Shown: in pieces, positions 54,596 through 63,968 of the stretch
Numbering within the stretch: position 1 is the stretch's first letter
How the letters are laid out: each line of letters begins with the position of its first letter
Notes under the pieces: model-generated
What the model saw: the letters and a program-made list of their open reading frames with translations, nothing else
Database searches by the model: none
Told to the model about the DNA's origin: nothing
Origin: Sporolactobacillus nakayamae
Lineage (GTDB): Bacteria > Bacillota > Bacilli > Bacillales > Sporolactobacillaceae
Direction: 5' to 3'
DNA length: 64,000 nt
Assembly (NCBI RefSeq): GCF_900113325.1
Contig: NZ_FOOY01000015.1
Location: forward strand, 30,661-94,660
Translations under genes and position numbers: made by a program

Positions 54596-55411
54596 TTATG
54601 CTAAAATTCCGAATGCTGCGCTGAACATTGCGATGACAATAAACAAAAGAATAACCCATGTCATGCTGATTTTCTTTGATTTCAGTAATCGATATGCAAT
54701 GAACACCAGCAGGACGGGTATCAGTTGAGGTAGAATCTTATCGATCATAGGCTGGATTTTCATTGCAACTTTTCCAAACTGAAAGTTCAGCGGAGAGGCA
54801 ACGCTGATAACTGAACCAACCAGAGCCCCAACAACAGTGATTCCTAAAATTGAAGCAGCTTCAGTCAGATAATTGATCTTGTCGCCATATTCAGTAATAA
54901 CCTTAGCACCCTGCCTGTAACCGAATTCGAAGCAGTGCATCCGAAAAAAGAAGATCAATGCGATTAAAGCCATCCATAAGAAGATACCAACCGGATTATT
55001 TTCCAAAGCCATATATGCAGCTATCGATCCCATGATAGTTGGAATCATCGTCATTAAGAGTGAGTCGCCAATCCCGGCTAATGGCCCCATCGTCCCGACT
55101 TTGAAGTCTTGGACAGCGTCTTTAGCCTTCAATCCCTGCCGCTCTTCCATCGAGACACAGGCACCAAGGATAATAGCAGCAAGCCACGGCTGAGTGTTGT
55201 AATATTGGAAGTGGCTATTCAGGGATTTAACGTAATTGTCATCCTGCTTGTAAATCTTTCTTAAAATCGGGGATAGCGCGTATGCAACGGAAGCCCCTTG
55301 TTGCGTTTGATAATTGAACGTACAGACACTCATTAACCAACGATAATTAGCTTTACGTAGATCCTTCTTTGTGACGATGGGACCATAAATGTTGTCTTGC
55401 TTTTTCTTCAT
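54596..55411 (-). CDS. PTS mannose-family EIID
   Basis: A 271-residue membrane subunit. The family opening DLRKANYRWLM and the GTMGPLAGIGDSLL block are present, with several C-terminal helices. It forms the sugar channel with EIIC. The stop of EIIC and this start are 3 bp apart. Confidence 0.9.
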   Translation of the reverse strand: MKKKQDNIYGPIVTKKDLRKANYRWLMSVCTFNYQTQQGASVAYALSPILRKIYKQDDNYVKSLNSHFQYYNTQPWLAAIILGACVSMEERQGLKAKDAVQDFKVGTMGPLAGIGDSLLMTMIPTIMGSIAAYMALENNPVGIFLWMALIALIFFFRMHCFEFGYRQGAKVITEYGDKINYLTEAASILGITVVGALVGSVISVASPLNFQFGKVAMKIQPMIDKILPQLIPVLLVFIAYRLLKSKKISMTWVILLFIVIAMFSAAFGILA

Positions 55412-55414
55412 TTG

Positions 55415-56203
55415 CTACTCATCCTCCCCAATTTGTGATCCGTTGTTTGCGGCAACTGCGGTTTTGAGTTGATTGTCTTTTTCTGCGCGCTTATAAAAAC
55501 TGAATGCCAAAGCAAAACCAACGATTGCGGCACCAATGATCGGAACTTTCAAGAATGCTGCTATGAAGAAGCCAATCAGCAAATAATTCGTCAACTTCTT
55601 TGTTGGCATATAGTTTAGTAACATCGCAATTCCTACCGCTGGCAGCATCTTTCCAGCAAGAGTCAGGCCAGACATAAACCATGCCGGCATGCTCTCTAAG
55701 AGAAAGTTGACAGCGGATTGACCAAGCGTGACAGAAACGAAGACAGGAATGGCCGCTGACAGTCCAAAGAAAACTGGACCCAGCCATAAGATAGCGTTCA
55801 TTTTCTTAAACTTATGTTGATTAGCATACTGCTGAGACTTTCGTACAACAAAACCGTTAAGAATCTTGACTATAACATCAAGCTGAACACCTAACATACC
55901 TACCGGCAACCCAACTGCCAACCCTGCGCTAACACCAAGAGATGTACCGAATGCAGTAGCGATAATGGCAGTCGTTCCATAATCAGGTACCGAAGAGCCT
56001 CCAAAACCGGCAACGCCGAGGGACATTAGTTGAACTGTCCCCCCGACGATCAACCCGGTCTTAACATCACCCATAAGCAGGCCCGTGAAGAATCCCCAAA
56101 AAACAGGATAGTTAACAAATATCATAGGAATTCCGTAATAATCGACGTGTTTTATAAAAGCTAAAGTCGTTAATAGAACAATCTCAATGATAGTTAAATG
56201 CAT
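55415..56203 (-). CDS. PTS mannose-family EIIC
   Basis: A 262-residue membrane subunit, about seven to eight helices. GLLMGDVKTGLIVGGTVQLM is the family signature. Forms the translocation unit with EIID. Ends 3 bp before the EIID start. Confidence 0.9.
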   Translation of the reverse strand: MHLTIIEIVLLTTLAFIKHVDYYGIPMIFVNYPVFWGFFTGLLMGDVKTGLIVGGTVQLMSLGVAGFGGSSVPDYGTTAIIATAFGTSLGVSAGLAVGLPVGMLGVQLDVIVKILNGFVVRKSQQYANQHKFKKMNAILWLGPVFFGLSAAIPVFVSVTLGQSAVNFLLESMPAWFMSGLTLAGKMLPAVGIAMLLNYMPTKKLTNYLLIGFFIAAFLKVPIIGAAIVGFALAFSFYKRAEKDNQLKTAVAANNGSQIGEDE

Positions 56204-56205
56204 CC

Positions 56206-56700
56206 TTAGTTCACTTCCTTGTCTCGTAAGTCCGCACTGGTTAATTTCACTGGCTTATTGGCCGGAACAAATTGGGTGATAAGCTGAACACCCTGACTTA
56301 ATAACTTTTGATAATCCTGCAATTCTTCCTGTGTCGCATATGCACGTTGAGAAAGCTGAATGCCATCCGGCTTGACCAAGGTGCCGCCAATGATAAGCTC
56401 TTGAATATTGACCCCTTGTTCGACAAGGTGTACAAAGATGTCTGGTGTCTTACAAATGATGAATACCTTTTCCGCATCGTATTTTCCAATTGAGAAGTTT
56501 TGCAACGCTTTCTCTTCGGTGATAATTGAAATTGCTGTCCCCGCAGGACGGGCCATCTTCATGCTGGCTTTAGCGATCTCGTCATTAGCGGTTTTGTCGT
56601 CAATTACCATTACTCGGTTGGCTCCGGACGTTGGTGCCCACTGGGTCACGATGATCCCATGTAATAAACGGTTATCAATTCTTGCCATAACAATACTCAT
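56206..56700 (-). CDS. PTS mannose-family EIIB
   Basis: A 164-residue EIIB with the phosphorylation site His in ARIDNRLLHGIIVTQW (His14). First gene of the operon, with AGGAGG before the ATG. It begins 50 bp downstream of the sigma-54 promoter. Confidence 0.9.
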   Translation of the reverse strand: MSIVMARIDNRLLHGIIVTQWAPTSGANRVMVIDDKTANDEIAKASMKMARPAGTAISIITEEKALQNFSIGKYDAEKVFIICKTPDIFVHLVEQGVNIQELIIGGTLVKPDGIQLSQRAYATQEELQDYQKLLSQGVQLITQFVPANKPVKLTSADLRDKEVN

Positions 56701-56750
56701 TACCGTTTCCTCCTTTTTTTGTCTTATTTTTTGCGTTCAATATTAGTTAA

Positions 56751-56765
56751 GCAAATGGCGTGCCA
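56751..56765 (-). promoter_or_regulatory. Sigma-54 promoter of the PTS operon
   Basis: TGGCAC-gccat-TTGC, ten bases between GG and GC, on the minus strand 50 bp before the EIIB gene. Its -24 half lies in the stem of the levR terminator. Confidence 0.92.
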
Positions 56766-56783
56766 CTTAGTGGGCACGCCATT
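56754..56783 (-). terminator. Terminator of levR-like gene, overlapping the promoter
   Basis: Perfect 11-bp stem aatggcgtgcc / ggcacgccatt with an 8-base loop. The minus strand goes on to tgcttaact, so the T-run is weak. The right arm (as read) contains the -24 box of the sigma-54 promoter. Confidence 0.65.
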
Positions 56784-56797
56784 AATTAGTATGAAAA

Positions 56798-59539
56798 TCA
56801 CTGTTGTTGCGGGACTTTATCCAGTAAATCATAAATGTACGCGAGCTCTGTCGTTGGAACTTTGACACTATACATTTCCTCTATGACACTAAATGCGGCT
56901 TTAATATTTCGCAATTCAGGTTGATGTTCACGAATAAGTCCATTAAGATCGCCGTAATTTTCAATTGGTTCATTTCTTATCAAACGTTCAACGAGACTAC
57001 TAATATGCACGTACAGCGCAACCTTTGTTTTATTGTCCAAGGATTTATTGGTAACACTCGTGTATTTATGCATGAACAGCTCGATTGCACGCATAATCGT
57101 GTGTGCATCAAGGATAGTGAGAAGGCTAAGAACACGTTCGATTGTAAAATTCCTGACGATATTCTCGCTGAGCTCGGTTGCCTCTTGATCGTCAGCAGGA
57201 CTGAGAATACTTGCCAAGTAGTCAAAACTATTGCCGGATATCAATGACTCCAATGAGATAAAGGGGGTGTCTGGAAGAGATGGATTCATGGTTCCAACAA
57301 CGGCCATACAATGATAACTGGTTAAGATCATTTCTCTGATTGACTTGTTTTCCAATTGTTTTTCATCATATGGAAACACCTCTACCTTCATATCTCGAGG
57401 AAAACTTTCTGTTAAGAGGTGTTTGATCTTTGAGGCCGTTCCCTGGCCAGTGGCGCAACACACAATAATGATATTCTTTTTAACTCTTTGAGGGTAGATA
57501 AGAGAAGTCTTTATGTGCTCCTCCTGTTTAACTGCTTCCAGGATATGTTCGATGTTCTTGTGGTTTTCAATACTTTCCGCGACTTCAAGAGCAATCGCTG
57601 TTGATGTGTTCGTGACCAGGCCAATTGGAAAGTCCACGTCTACGGAGATCTGACTGTTGATTTCCGTCAACGATCCCATATCGACCAATAGAATAAGTCC
57701 TTGAAGGAATTCTCGCTGAGATATAAATTTCGACAACTCACGTCCGATGTCGGTGGGCTTTAAATCAAAAGGCATGTCCAGGGCATCAACCACCGAGCGT
57801 CCAACCAATCGGTTAGCAACTTCAGCCATACTGCTCGCAGTAGATCTTCCATGAGCAATTAATACACAACGAATAGTGGGGGCTTCATTTGAAAGCACTG
57901 CGCTGGTTAGGTACACTGCAATGACGATCCTATCAATGATATCAGCTTCATAGTTCAATGTATTATTAAGCAATCGCAGAAAGAATATTAGAAGTTTTTT
58001 CTCAAATGTGTTAAGAAAGTGCTCTAATGTTATTGCGCCTATCATTTGAGATATCTGGTTCCGAAAAACATAAAAGTTTCTCAAATAGAGGTACTTGGCA
58101 AGTTCTGAACTCAGGTTACCTATAAAATCCACGTGAAACTGTTCCTTGAATGAATCCAGAATCCATGTGATGCCTCGGTTAAGAAAAGCATACTGGTCTG
58201 TCTCTAGTGAAATCAGGTCATCTGATTCAAGAAAATCAGTCAATGTATTGATCTTATCCAATAATTGCTGACGTGTGGTCGAATCGGAGCGAATCAGCTG
58301 ATCTAACTCCTTAAGCGTGTTATTAATCTGTAATTGAATACGACAGTGTTCTGAAAGCTGACTGATTTCAGAGTTCTTATTGATCACTATTGACGTGCTA
58401 TTTGTCTCACTACTTTGCGGGGTGGCGATTTCTTGAACTCTTAATTCTGTTGGTAAGCAACTAAGGTCAATCTTTATTGAGTTTCCTATTGTTTTCCCTT
58501 CACGCAAATTGACTAGGGCATTGGCAACGGAGAGCGTCACAAAGTTCTTAAGATCCCCAATGTTGTTTGCATAGTTAGCCTGCATGAGTGCATGCTTTAC
58601 CTGTGGACTGATTTCAAGTGCTCTATCGACTTTCATCGATTCACTTTTGTAAAATGCTAAGAGAAGCTGCTCTAATTCATTCTTTGGTCGACTAAGCAAA
58701 GAAGGTATTTTTACATGTATTGGAATACGGCGAATAAATGTTTGAAGAAAATTACTCTTTATGTCCTCCGTAGTCGCCATCACTAAGCGTACGTTAACCT
58801 TTCGATTTAAGCCAGTTGATCCAAGTGACGAGACAGTACCTCGGTCAAGGTAACTAAAGAGTTTTTCTTGTCCTTTTGAGTCTAATCTGTGCACTTCATC
58901 AAGAAATAGCATGCCATTATCCGCTTCATCGAACAGACCTTTTTTATCGGTTTTCGCCCCTGTAAAGGCACCTTTAACGTAACCAAACAAAATACTTGAA
59001 AGAAGCTCCGGATTATCGGAATATTCCGAGCAATTAAGATGAACGAACTTACCATTGGAAGTTAAGTAGCCCATCTGTATACAATACTGATAAAAGATGT
59101 AGGCTAAGTAACTCTTCCCTACGCCAGTTGGTCCTGCTAGCAGGACAGGCAGACCATTGACTGGATAACCTGCAGCTGCTTTTAGTTGTTCGATCTGATT
59201 GTGAAGTGATCCATTAGCCCCCGTTACCTTTGAAAAAATCGAATGGTTTGGCGTGCTTGAGAAACTCTCCATCAACTCGTTGACATTTTCGTATTGTTTA
59301 CTTAATTCAAGCGAATATTTATCTTCCAAAATATGCTTGTCCAAAAATAAAACCGGTCTTGTGTTTATCTTAATAAGAAGACCTTGCTTGAATAATTCGT
59401 TTAGGTAGTGGCTTGCCGTATTACGCTGTATATGGAGGTTCTTGCAGACATATCCAGCAGTAAAAACGTCGCTGTTATCTTCATCTAGCTTCTGGGTATT
59501 ATAGGCAATTAACTTCTTGATTTCGTCTTTAACACTCAT
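56798..59539 (-). CDS. LevR-type sigma-54 activator with PRD and PTS domains
   Basis: A 913-residue activator in the LevR family: N-terminal winged helix (~1-75), sigma-54 AAA+ domain (Walker A AGPTGVGKS about 131, GAFTGA loop, Walker B FLDEV), PRD1 (~450-560), an EIIA-Man-like domain (IAHGRSTASSM), an EIIB-Gat-like domain (VCCATGQGTASK) and PRD2 at the end. HPr and the EIIB control it by phosphorylation of PRDs. It would turn on the PTS-GH172 operon downstream from the sigma-54 promoter. Unlike PrdR it binds sugar signals through the PTS. Confidence 0.92.
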   Translation of the reverse strand: MSVKDEIKKLIAYNTQKLDEDNSDVFTAGYVCKNLHIQRNTASHYLNELFKQGLLIKINTRPVLFLDKHILEDKYSLELSKQYENVNELMESFSSTPNHSIFSKVTGANGSLHNQIEQLKAAAGYPVNGLPVLLAGPTGVGKSYLAYIFYQYCIQMGYLTSNGKFVHLNCSEYSDNPELLSSILFGYVKGAFTGAKTDKKGLFDEADNGMLFLDEVHRLDSKGQEKLFSYLDRGTVSSLGSTGLNRKVNVRLVMATTEDIKSNFLQTFIRRIPIHVKIPSLLSRPKNELEQLLLAFYKSESMKVDRALEISPQVKHALMQANYANNIGDLKNFVTLSVANALVNLREGKTIGNSIKIDLSCLPTELRVQEIATPQSSETNSTSIVINKNSEISQLSEHCRIQLQINNTLKELDQLIRSDSTTRQQLLDKINTLTDFLESDDLISLETDQYAFLNRGITWILDSFKEQFHVDFIGNLSSELAKYLYLRNFYVFRNQISQMIGAITLEHFLNTFEKKLLIFFLRLLNNTLNYEADIIDRIVIAVYLTSAVLSNEAPTIRCVLIAHGRSTASSMAEVANRLVGRSVVDALDMPFDLKPTDIGRELSKFISQREFLQGLILLVDMGSLTEINSQISVDVDFPIGLVTNTSTAIALEVAESIENHKNIEHILEAVKQEEHIKTSLIYPQRVKKNIIIVCCATGQGTASKIKHLLTESFPRDMKVEVFPYDEKQLENKSIREMILTSYHCMAVVGTMNPSLPDTPFISLESLISGNSFDYLASILSPADDQEATELSENIVRNFTIERVLSLLTILDAHTIMRAIELFMHKYTSVTNKSLDNKTKVALYVHISSLVERLIRNEPIENYGDLNGLIREHQPELRNIKAAFSVIEEMYSVKVPTTELAYIYDLLDKVPQQQ

Positions 59540-59689
59540 ATAAACCCCTCACTTAGAAAGCCAAATATCTTTGACACTATTTTACTTATCATTTTAGTGT
59601 CAATGGTCTATCATTTCAAGTTCCAAAGTTACGAGAGTATCAAACATCTTGTTTAAATTGAACCCGCACAAAACCATTATAATAAAGCC
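59540..59689. other. Short gap before IS remnant
   Basis: No gene or clear site seen, beyond the ribosome site of the levR-like gene near its end. Confidence 0.4.
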
Positions 59690-60440
59690 TGATTTTCTTG
59701 CTTCGTCAAAAACTATATCAAATTGTTGCTGGTTATTCCGAAGATAATGTGGCCGACCAGTTTAGGAAAGATCCCGTATTTACTCACATCATTTGAACGG
59801 AAGCACTCGCTTCCCAACCCAGTTTATCTCGTTTTTTAAATGGCTTGACGAACAATCCATCGATGGGCTCAGTCAATCCAATCAAGAAATTTTTGATAAA
59901 GTCCATCATTTTAGAAGATCAGAGTGTCTCATTTTTGATCTGGATGCAACGCATTCTGATACCTACGGAAAGCAAGAATCCTCAGCCTATAATTCTTATT
60001 CTTATTATGGAACATAGGGTTCCCCCTAGTTGCTTTTAACGGCATGACAGGAGAACTTCTTGAAGCTAAGCTGTGCCCGGGTAATATGTATACGTCAAAT
60101 GGCATTGTGAATTTCATTCAACCTCTGATTAAACGTTCCAATGATAAGTTTCCAGAAACGTTATTATTTTTGCGTGGAGATAGTGGTTTTGCCATCCCAG
60201 ATTTATATGCTTTATGTGAAAAAGAGCCTGTTTATTTCGTGATTCATCTGAAGTCTAATGCTCAGCTGCAACGGCTTGCTAACGAGTATCATACTGCAAC
60301 TGTACCTTCTGATGTCTCAAAAACTGAGTGCTATTTTGAAGAAACCATCCATCAAGCCAAATCCGTGATAGAAGCCTAGAAAGGTTATCATCCAATCGGT
60401 ACGTCCTGCTGATGAATTGCTGTTTACCCATTCCTTTGAC
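59690..60440 (+). pseudogene. Degenerate IS1380-family transposase
   Basis: Pieces of an IS1380-type DDE transposase in three frames: LRQKLYQIVAGYSEDNVADQ, then FFKWLDEQSIDG with the catalytic Asp in FDLDATHSDTYGKQE, then FLRGDSGFAIPDLY, and finally PRKVIIQSVRPADELLF in another frame. Frame shifts are near 59795, 60015 and 60375. The beginning of the gene is missing and it stops where the toxin gene begins. Confidence 0.8.
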
Positions 60441-60565
60441 ACTCGAACCCGTAAAACATCCCCATTTTCTAACACTTTCTCATAAATATCATCTCTTGAT
60501 CTATGTCTCAGGAAAACATAATCATCGTTTTCCAAATATTTTCGAAGATCTTTCCACTTAGGCAA
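60317..60565 (-). pseudogene. Truncated HicA-like toxin
   Basis: Residues 1-42 (PKWKDLRKYLENDDYVFLRH ... LRVRVSKEW) resemble the HicA-like toxins that pair with Phd/HicB antitoxins. From about 60440 the reading frame enters the IS1380 remnant and the rest (about 40 residues) is foreign, so the C-terminus of the toxin is lost. Start TTG at 60565 overlaps the antitoxin end by 8 bp, the usual arrangement. Confidence 0.6.
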
Positions 60566-60974
60566 GGATCAGTTTTTTTACTCCGTCAATCTCTTGTTGA
60601 GACAATATATTTAAAACGTATGGGAGATGAGATTTCCTATTGGGGGCATGGTAATATTTATCAAAGTGAGCGTAATAATCTTGAGCATATTCGACTAATT
60701 GAGTTGCTGCATCATCAAGTAGATCATTCACTGAATTTCCATAAGTAACAATGTCTTGAATTGGAAGCAAAGACCCAACTAATGAACCGTTATCCTCTTG
60801 TTCATACTCCAAAGCAAATGTCTAACCAAAAAAAGCTTCCGTCACCATTGTTTGATACAAAGACCAAAAAACGTCGTGATTACGTTTCACAGCCTGAGGC
60901 TTATCATGAATGACCGTATCAATAAATCGGCTAAAGTCTTTTCTGACTTGGGTTGCCTGTAATGCATCCTGCAA
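60558..60974 (-). pseudogene. Phd/HicB-like antitoxin with in-frame stop
   Basis: From TTG 60974 (AGGAGG seven bases before) the frame reads QDALQATQVRKDFSRFIDTV, a Phd-like N-terminus, and runs to a TAG at 60822-60824 (after EAFFG). Read through it, the same frame continues TFALEYEQEDNGS and a HicB-like part (APNRKSHLPYVLNIL) to 60558, as in full-length family members of about 135 residues. Either the stop is a real inactivating mutation or the second part starts at TTG 60812, which has no ribosome site. Confidence 0.65.
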
Positions 60975-61015
60975 AATCACTCCTCCTCACCTCCGATTAT
61001 AAAAAGAAGCCAGTC

Positions 61016-61036
61016 AAACGTACATTATGTACGTTT
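61016..61036. promoter_or_regulatory. Operator-like dyad upstream of the antitoxin gene
   Basis: Perfect inverted repeat aaacgtaca / tgtacgttt with a 3-bp centre, about 40 bp upstream of the antitoxin start. Toxin-antitoxin pairs usually repress themselves at such a site. Confidence 0.55.
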
Positions 61037-61183
61037 TCAAAAAATAGTACACTTAGAATTTTTCTTCATTTCTGCCGTCCTTCTGGTCAGTGGGGATGAA
61101 TTGATCGTACAGTTCTGTTAAGGGAATCCTTCAACTATGATCTCAGAACTATTGAATCATCTAAAATTTTCATAATTCTCCCA

Positions 61184-61212
61184 TTGACAGTTGTTCAAAA
61201 AGAGTATAAAGT
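61184..61212 (+). promoter_or_regulatory. Promoter of the brnQ T-box leader
   Basis: TTGACA at 61184-61189 and TAAAGT at 61207-61212, 17 bp apart. The T-box starts soon after. Confidence 0.7.
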
Positions 61213-61244
61213 AAAAACACTTTCAAAATTCGTGAACAACTAAA

Positions 61245-61540
61245 TGCAATGATGGGGAGAGTAACTTTTATTTAACCTAACAGCGAGCTTCGTCCGGTGC
61301 AAAGGAAGCAGGCTTAAATAAAAGTGAAAGTAGCCCTTGAGCGGTGAATGCGACATTCGAGGAATGAAGTGTTCAACGGCAGCACCCGTTACAGTGCCAG
61401 CGTCTTGCCGACGTCAATGTCGGCAGTACGTGGTGAGGCGGTAAGCCAGTGATGGCGCCGCAAGCAAAGGTGGTAACGCGTATTCCAACGCCCTTTAAAA
61501 GCATGATGATGCTTTTAAGGGGCGTTTTTATTTTTACCAT
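61245..61540 (+). promoter_or_regulatory. T-box leader of brnQ
   Basis: The T-box sequence AAAGGTGGTAACGCG at about 61467-61481 is followed by the terminator stem aacgccctttaaaag / cttttaaggggcgtt with T5. Stem I lies in 61250-61430. The specifier codon is uncertain; an isoleucine or valine codon is expected for a branched-chain carrier. Confidence 0.9.
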
Positions 61541-61560
61541 TTTCAAGGAGGAGTTTACAC

Positions 61561-62958
61561 ATGAACACAGAGAATCAGCAATCCAAGCTGACATTCATTA
61601 ACTATCTAACCATCGGATCACTGCTTTTCGGCATGTTTTTTGGTGCCGGCAATTTAATTTTTCCACTGCATCTCGGACAACTGGCAGGCGGTAATTGGCT
61701 TCCCGCCGCGATCGGTTTCCTGCTTTCCGGCACACTGCTGCCGCTGCTTTCGATCATAGCCATCAGCATCACCCAGAGTGAAGGAATCTATGATATCGCC
61801 CGACCAATTGGCCATCATTACGCACTGATCTTTCTCATTTTGGTTCACGCCACACTGGGACCGATGTTCGCCACGCCGCGTACAGCCACGGTACCGTTTG
61901 AACTTGGCTTTGCGCCATATATTCCGGCAAACCAAACATGGATCTGGCTGCTCGTCTACTCTGCCGCCTTTTTCACACTGACCTATTTCTTATCACGCAG
62001 AGAATCGCGTATTATCGACGTCATCGGCAAATTGCTGAATCCGCTGTTCTTAATCTTGTTATTTATTATTTTCTTATTCGCTTTTCTCAAGCCGATGGGA
62101 GATGCCGGACAAGCAGCAGCGACGAGCGACTATGTGCACGCCGCGCTGACAAACGGTTTCCTCGAAGGCTATAACACGATGGATGCTTTGGCCGGTCTCG
62201 CTTTCGGTGTCACCATCATTACGTCCATTAAACTGATGGGTGTCCGCAACCCCAAATCCATCGCTGCGGCAACCGCAAAATCCGGAATCATTTGCATCAG
62301 TTTTGAAGCACTCATTTATCTTGGCATGATTCTGATCGGCGCCATGAGTCTGGCAAACTTTAAACTTTCGGAAAACGGCGGGATCGCTTTCGCCCAAATT
62401 GCGAATCATTATATGGGCGCAGTGGGCAGCGCCATCTTGGCCACTTTGGCTACCGTCACCTGCCTCACCACCGCGATGGGGCTGGTTACCGCCTTTGCCC
62501 AGGATTTCCATAAACAATTCCCACGGATCAGTTATTTAGCGTTCCTGCGTTTTACCTGTGCCATTTCGTTCATCATTGCCAATGTCGGCTTAACACAAAT
62601 TATCTCTTGGTCGCTGCCGATCTTAATGCTCCTGTACCCGCTCGCGATCACGGTAATTTTCTTATCAATCCTGTCACCATTGTTCAAAAAATCGCCGATC
62701 GTTTACCGAGTAACCACGGCCTTCACCTTGATTCCGGCGTTATTTGACACGATCAACGCCCTGCCACCGATCTTGAAGCAGACGGCACCGATTCAATCAC
62801 TGGTTCACTTCGCAAGCAGCTATTTACCGCTCTTTAATCTCGGTTTTGCTTGGGTACCGTTCGCACTCATCGGCTGCATCCTCGGCATTGCCGCGTATAC
62901 TCTGTTCCGCCGCGTCCCATCGATGCAGCTGAACCCGGAGATCAACGCAAAACAATAA
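61561..62958 (+). CDS. brnQ: Branched-chain amino acid transporter BrnQ
   Basis: A 465-residue LIV symporter family carrier, 12 helices. Opening FGMFFGAGNLIFPLHLGQ is the family hallmark, with GPMFATPRTATVPFE near 100. It takes up Leu, Ile or Val with a cation. The T-box ties its expression to uncharged tRNA. It is a single gene with AGGAGG. Confidence 0.95.
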   Translation: MNTENQQSKLTFINYLTIGSLLFGMFFGAGNLIFPLHLGQLAGGNWLPAAIGFLLSGTLLPLLSIIAISITQSEGIYDIARPIGHHYALIFLILVHATLGPMFATPRTATVPFELGFAPYIPANQTWIWLLVYSAAFFTLTYFLSRRESRIIDVIGKLLNPLFLILLFIIFLFAFLKPMGDAGQAAATSDYVHAALTNGFLEGYNTMDALAGLAFGVTIITSIKLMGVRNPKSIAAATAKSGIICISFEALIYLGMILIGAMSLANFKLSENGGIAFAQIANHYMGAVGSAILATLATVTCLTTAMGLVTAFAQDFHKQFPRISYLAFLRFTCAISFIIANVGLTQIISWSLPILMLLYPLAITVIFLSILSPLFKKSPIVYRVTTAFTLIPALFDTINALPPILKQTAPIQSLVHFASSYLPLFNLGFAWVPFALIGCILGIAAYTLFRRVPSMQLNPEINAKQ

Positions 62959-62980
62959 TAATCCAATATAAAACAATTAA

Positions 62981-63014
62981 GGACAGCCGCTGTCAGACAG
63001 GGCTGCCCTTTTTG
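62981..63014 (+). terminator. Terminator of brnQ
   Basis: cagcc / ggctg-centred stem with T5. Confidence 0.75.
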
Positions 63015-63077
63015 TGTTTAGTGAAAATGCTTGTGCGAGCCATCGCAGTTGGGCTGTTTTTGAGATGATCCACCCAC

Positions 63078-63206
63078 TCAATCATTTAAGCCTTTTCCAT
63101 TGAGAATATTCAGCACCGATTTTTCAACCCGTGACACGCGTGTTGCCGATCTTTTGGCTTGGGAAAAATAAAGAACATACGCTCTTTGCCGCCCCGGCGT
63201 CAACCT
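63078..63206 (-). pseudogene. C-terminal fragment of a YdeI/OmpD-associated protein
   Basis: About 42 codons reading LTPGRQRAYVLYFSQAKRSA and SRVEKSVLNILNGKGLND to a stop. This is the standard end of the YdeI/OmpD-associated family. A stop at 63207-63209 lies just before it and nothing of the N-terminal part is found, so it is a remnant. Confidence 0.75.
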
Positions 63207-63389
63207 TCAAAAATTTGCCTATTTTTCGATTTGAACTTCAATCCCATGTACTGTGCCCCTATTGGATAACTGTTTTATCATCGCTCTGTACGAATAATTT
63301 GGATTGGATATGAATACCTCAGCACTGAAACTACCATACCATAGTATCAACCTGTCCGTGCCATCTTAGGAACCGGCCAGAGAGAAAAG

Positions 63390-63810
63390 AGTCTCGTGGC
63401 CATTGGAGAAGGATATGGATGATTCTGAACTTCAGGGCATCCTCTTTCCCGAAAAACATCAATCGGATTTGAGAAAACAACCAGATTGTAGTTTATCTTC
63501 GTCAGGAGATGACCCGAAGTAGTGTGACAATGTCTCTACTCTGGCATGAATATGTTGAATCCTGCAGACAGCGCCGAGAAATTCCTTACAGTTATCAACA
63601 GTTTTGCCGGTTTTTACACCCCGTTAGTGATTATGTCACAGGACAAACCATCACTGCCTATGTCTTTGTATCCGTATTACCATGTAGCCAATACGCCTAT
63701 GTCAAAGCCTTTTTATCCATAGATACACAGAGCTGGATTACTGCTCATGTAATTTAAAAACCGGTGTTGATCGATCTTTCCAGACAGAAAGTCAATAGAA
63801 AAACCGCTGT
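63390..63810 (+). pseudogene. Degenerate IS21-family transposase (IstA)
   Basis: Three frames hold recognisable IstA sequence: WPLEKDMDDSELQGILFPEK, then VYLRQEMTRSSVTMSLLWHE with IPYSYQQFCRFL, then AYVFVSVLPCSQYAYVKAFL and NLKTGVD. Frame shifts and a deletion (the part with the first catalytic Asp) have inactivated it. No istB partner was found. Confidence 0.75.
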
Positions 63811-63834
63811 GCAAGTGAATTTACAGCGATTTTT

Positions 63835-63968
63835 GGTATGATCGTTATACATTCTGGGAATGTAGGATACAGGGATGGATCAAGTATAATAAAACTAGAA
63901 TCAACGAAAAACTCGGTAGTCGAAGTCCGATTCAATATCGGATTTCAACCACCGAGCAAGTCGTCTAA
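63835..63968 (+). pseudogene. IS3-family OrfB C-terminal fragment
   Basis: The last about 45 codons of an IS3-type transposase: WIKYNKTRINEKLGSRSPIQ and YRISTTEQVV to a TAA at 63966. The catalytic part is absent. It follows the IS21 remnant and ends the window. Confidence 0.7.
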
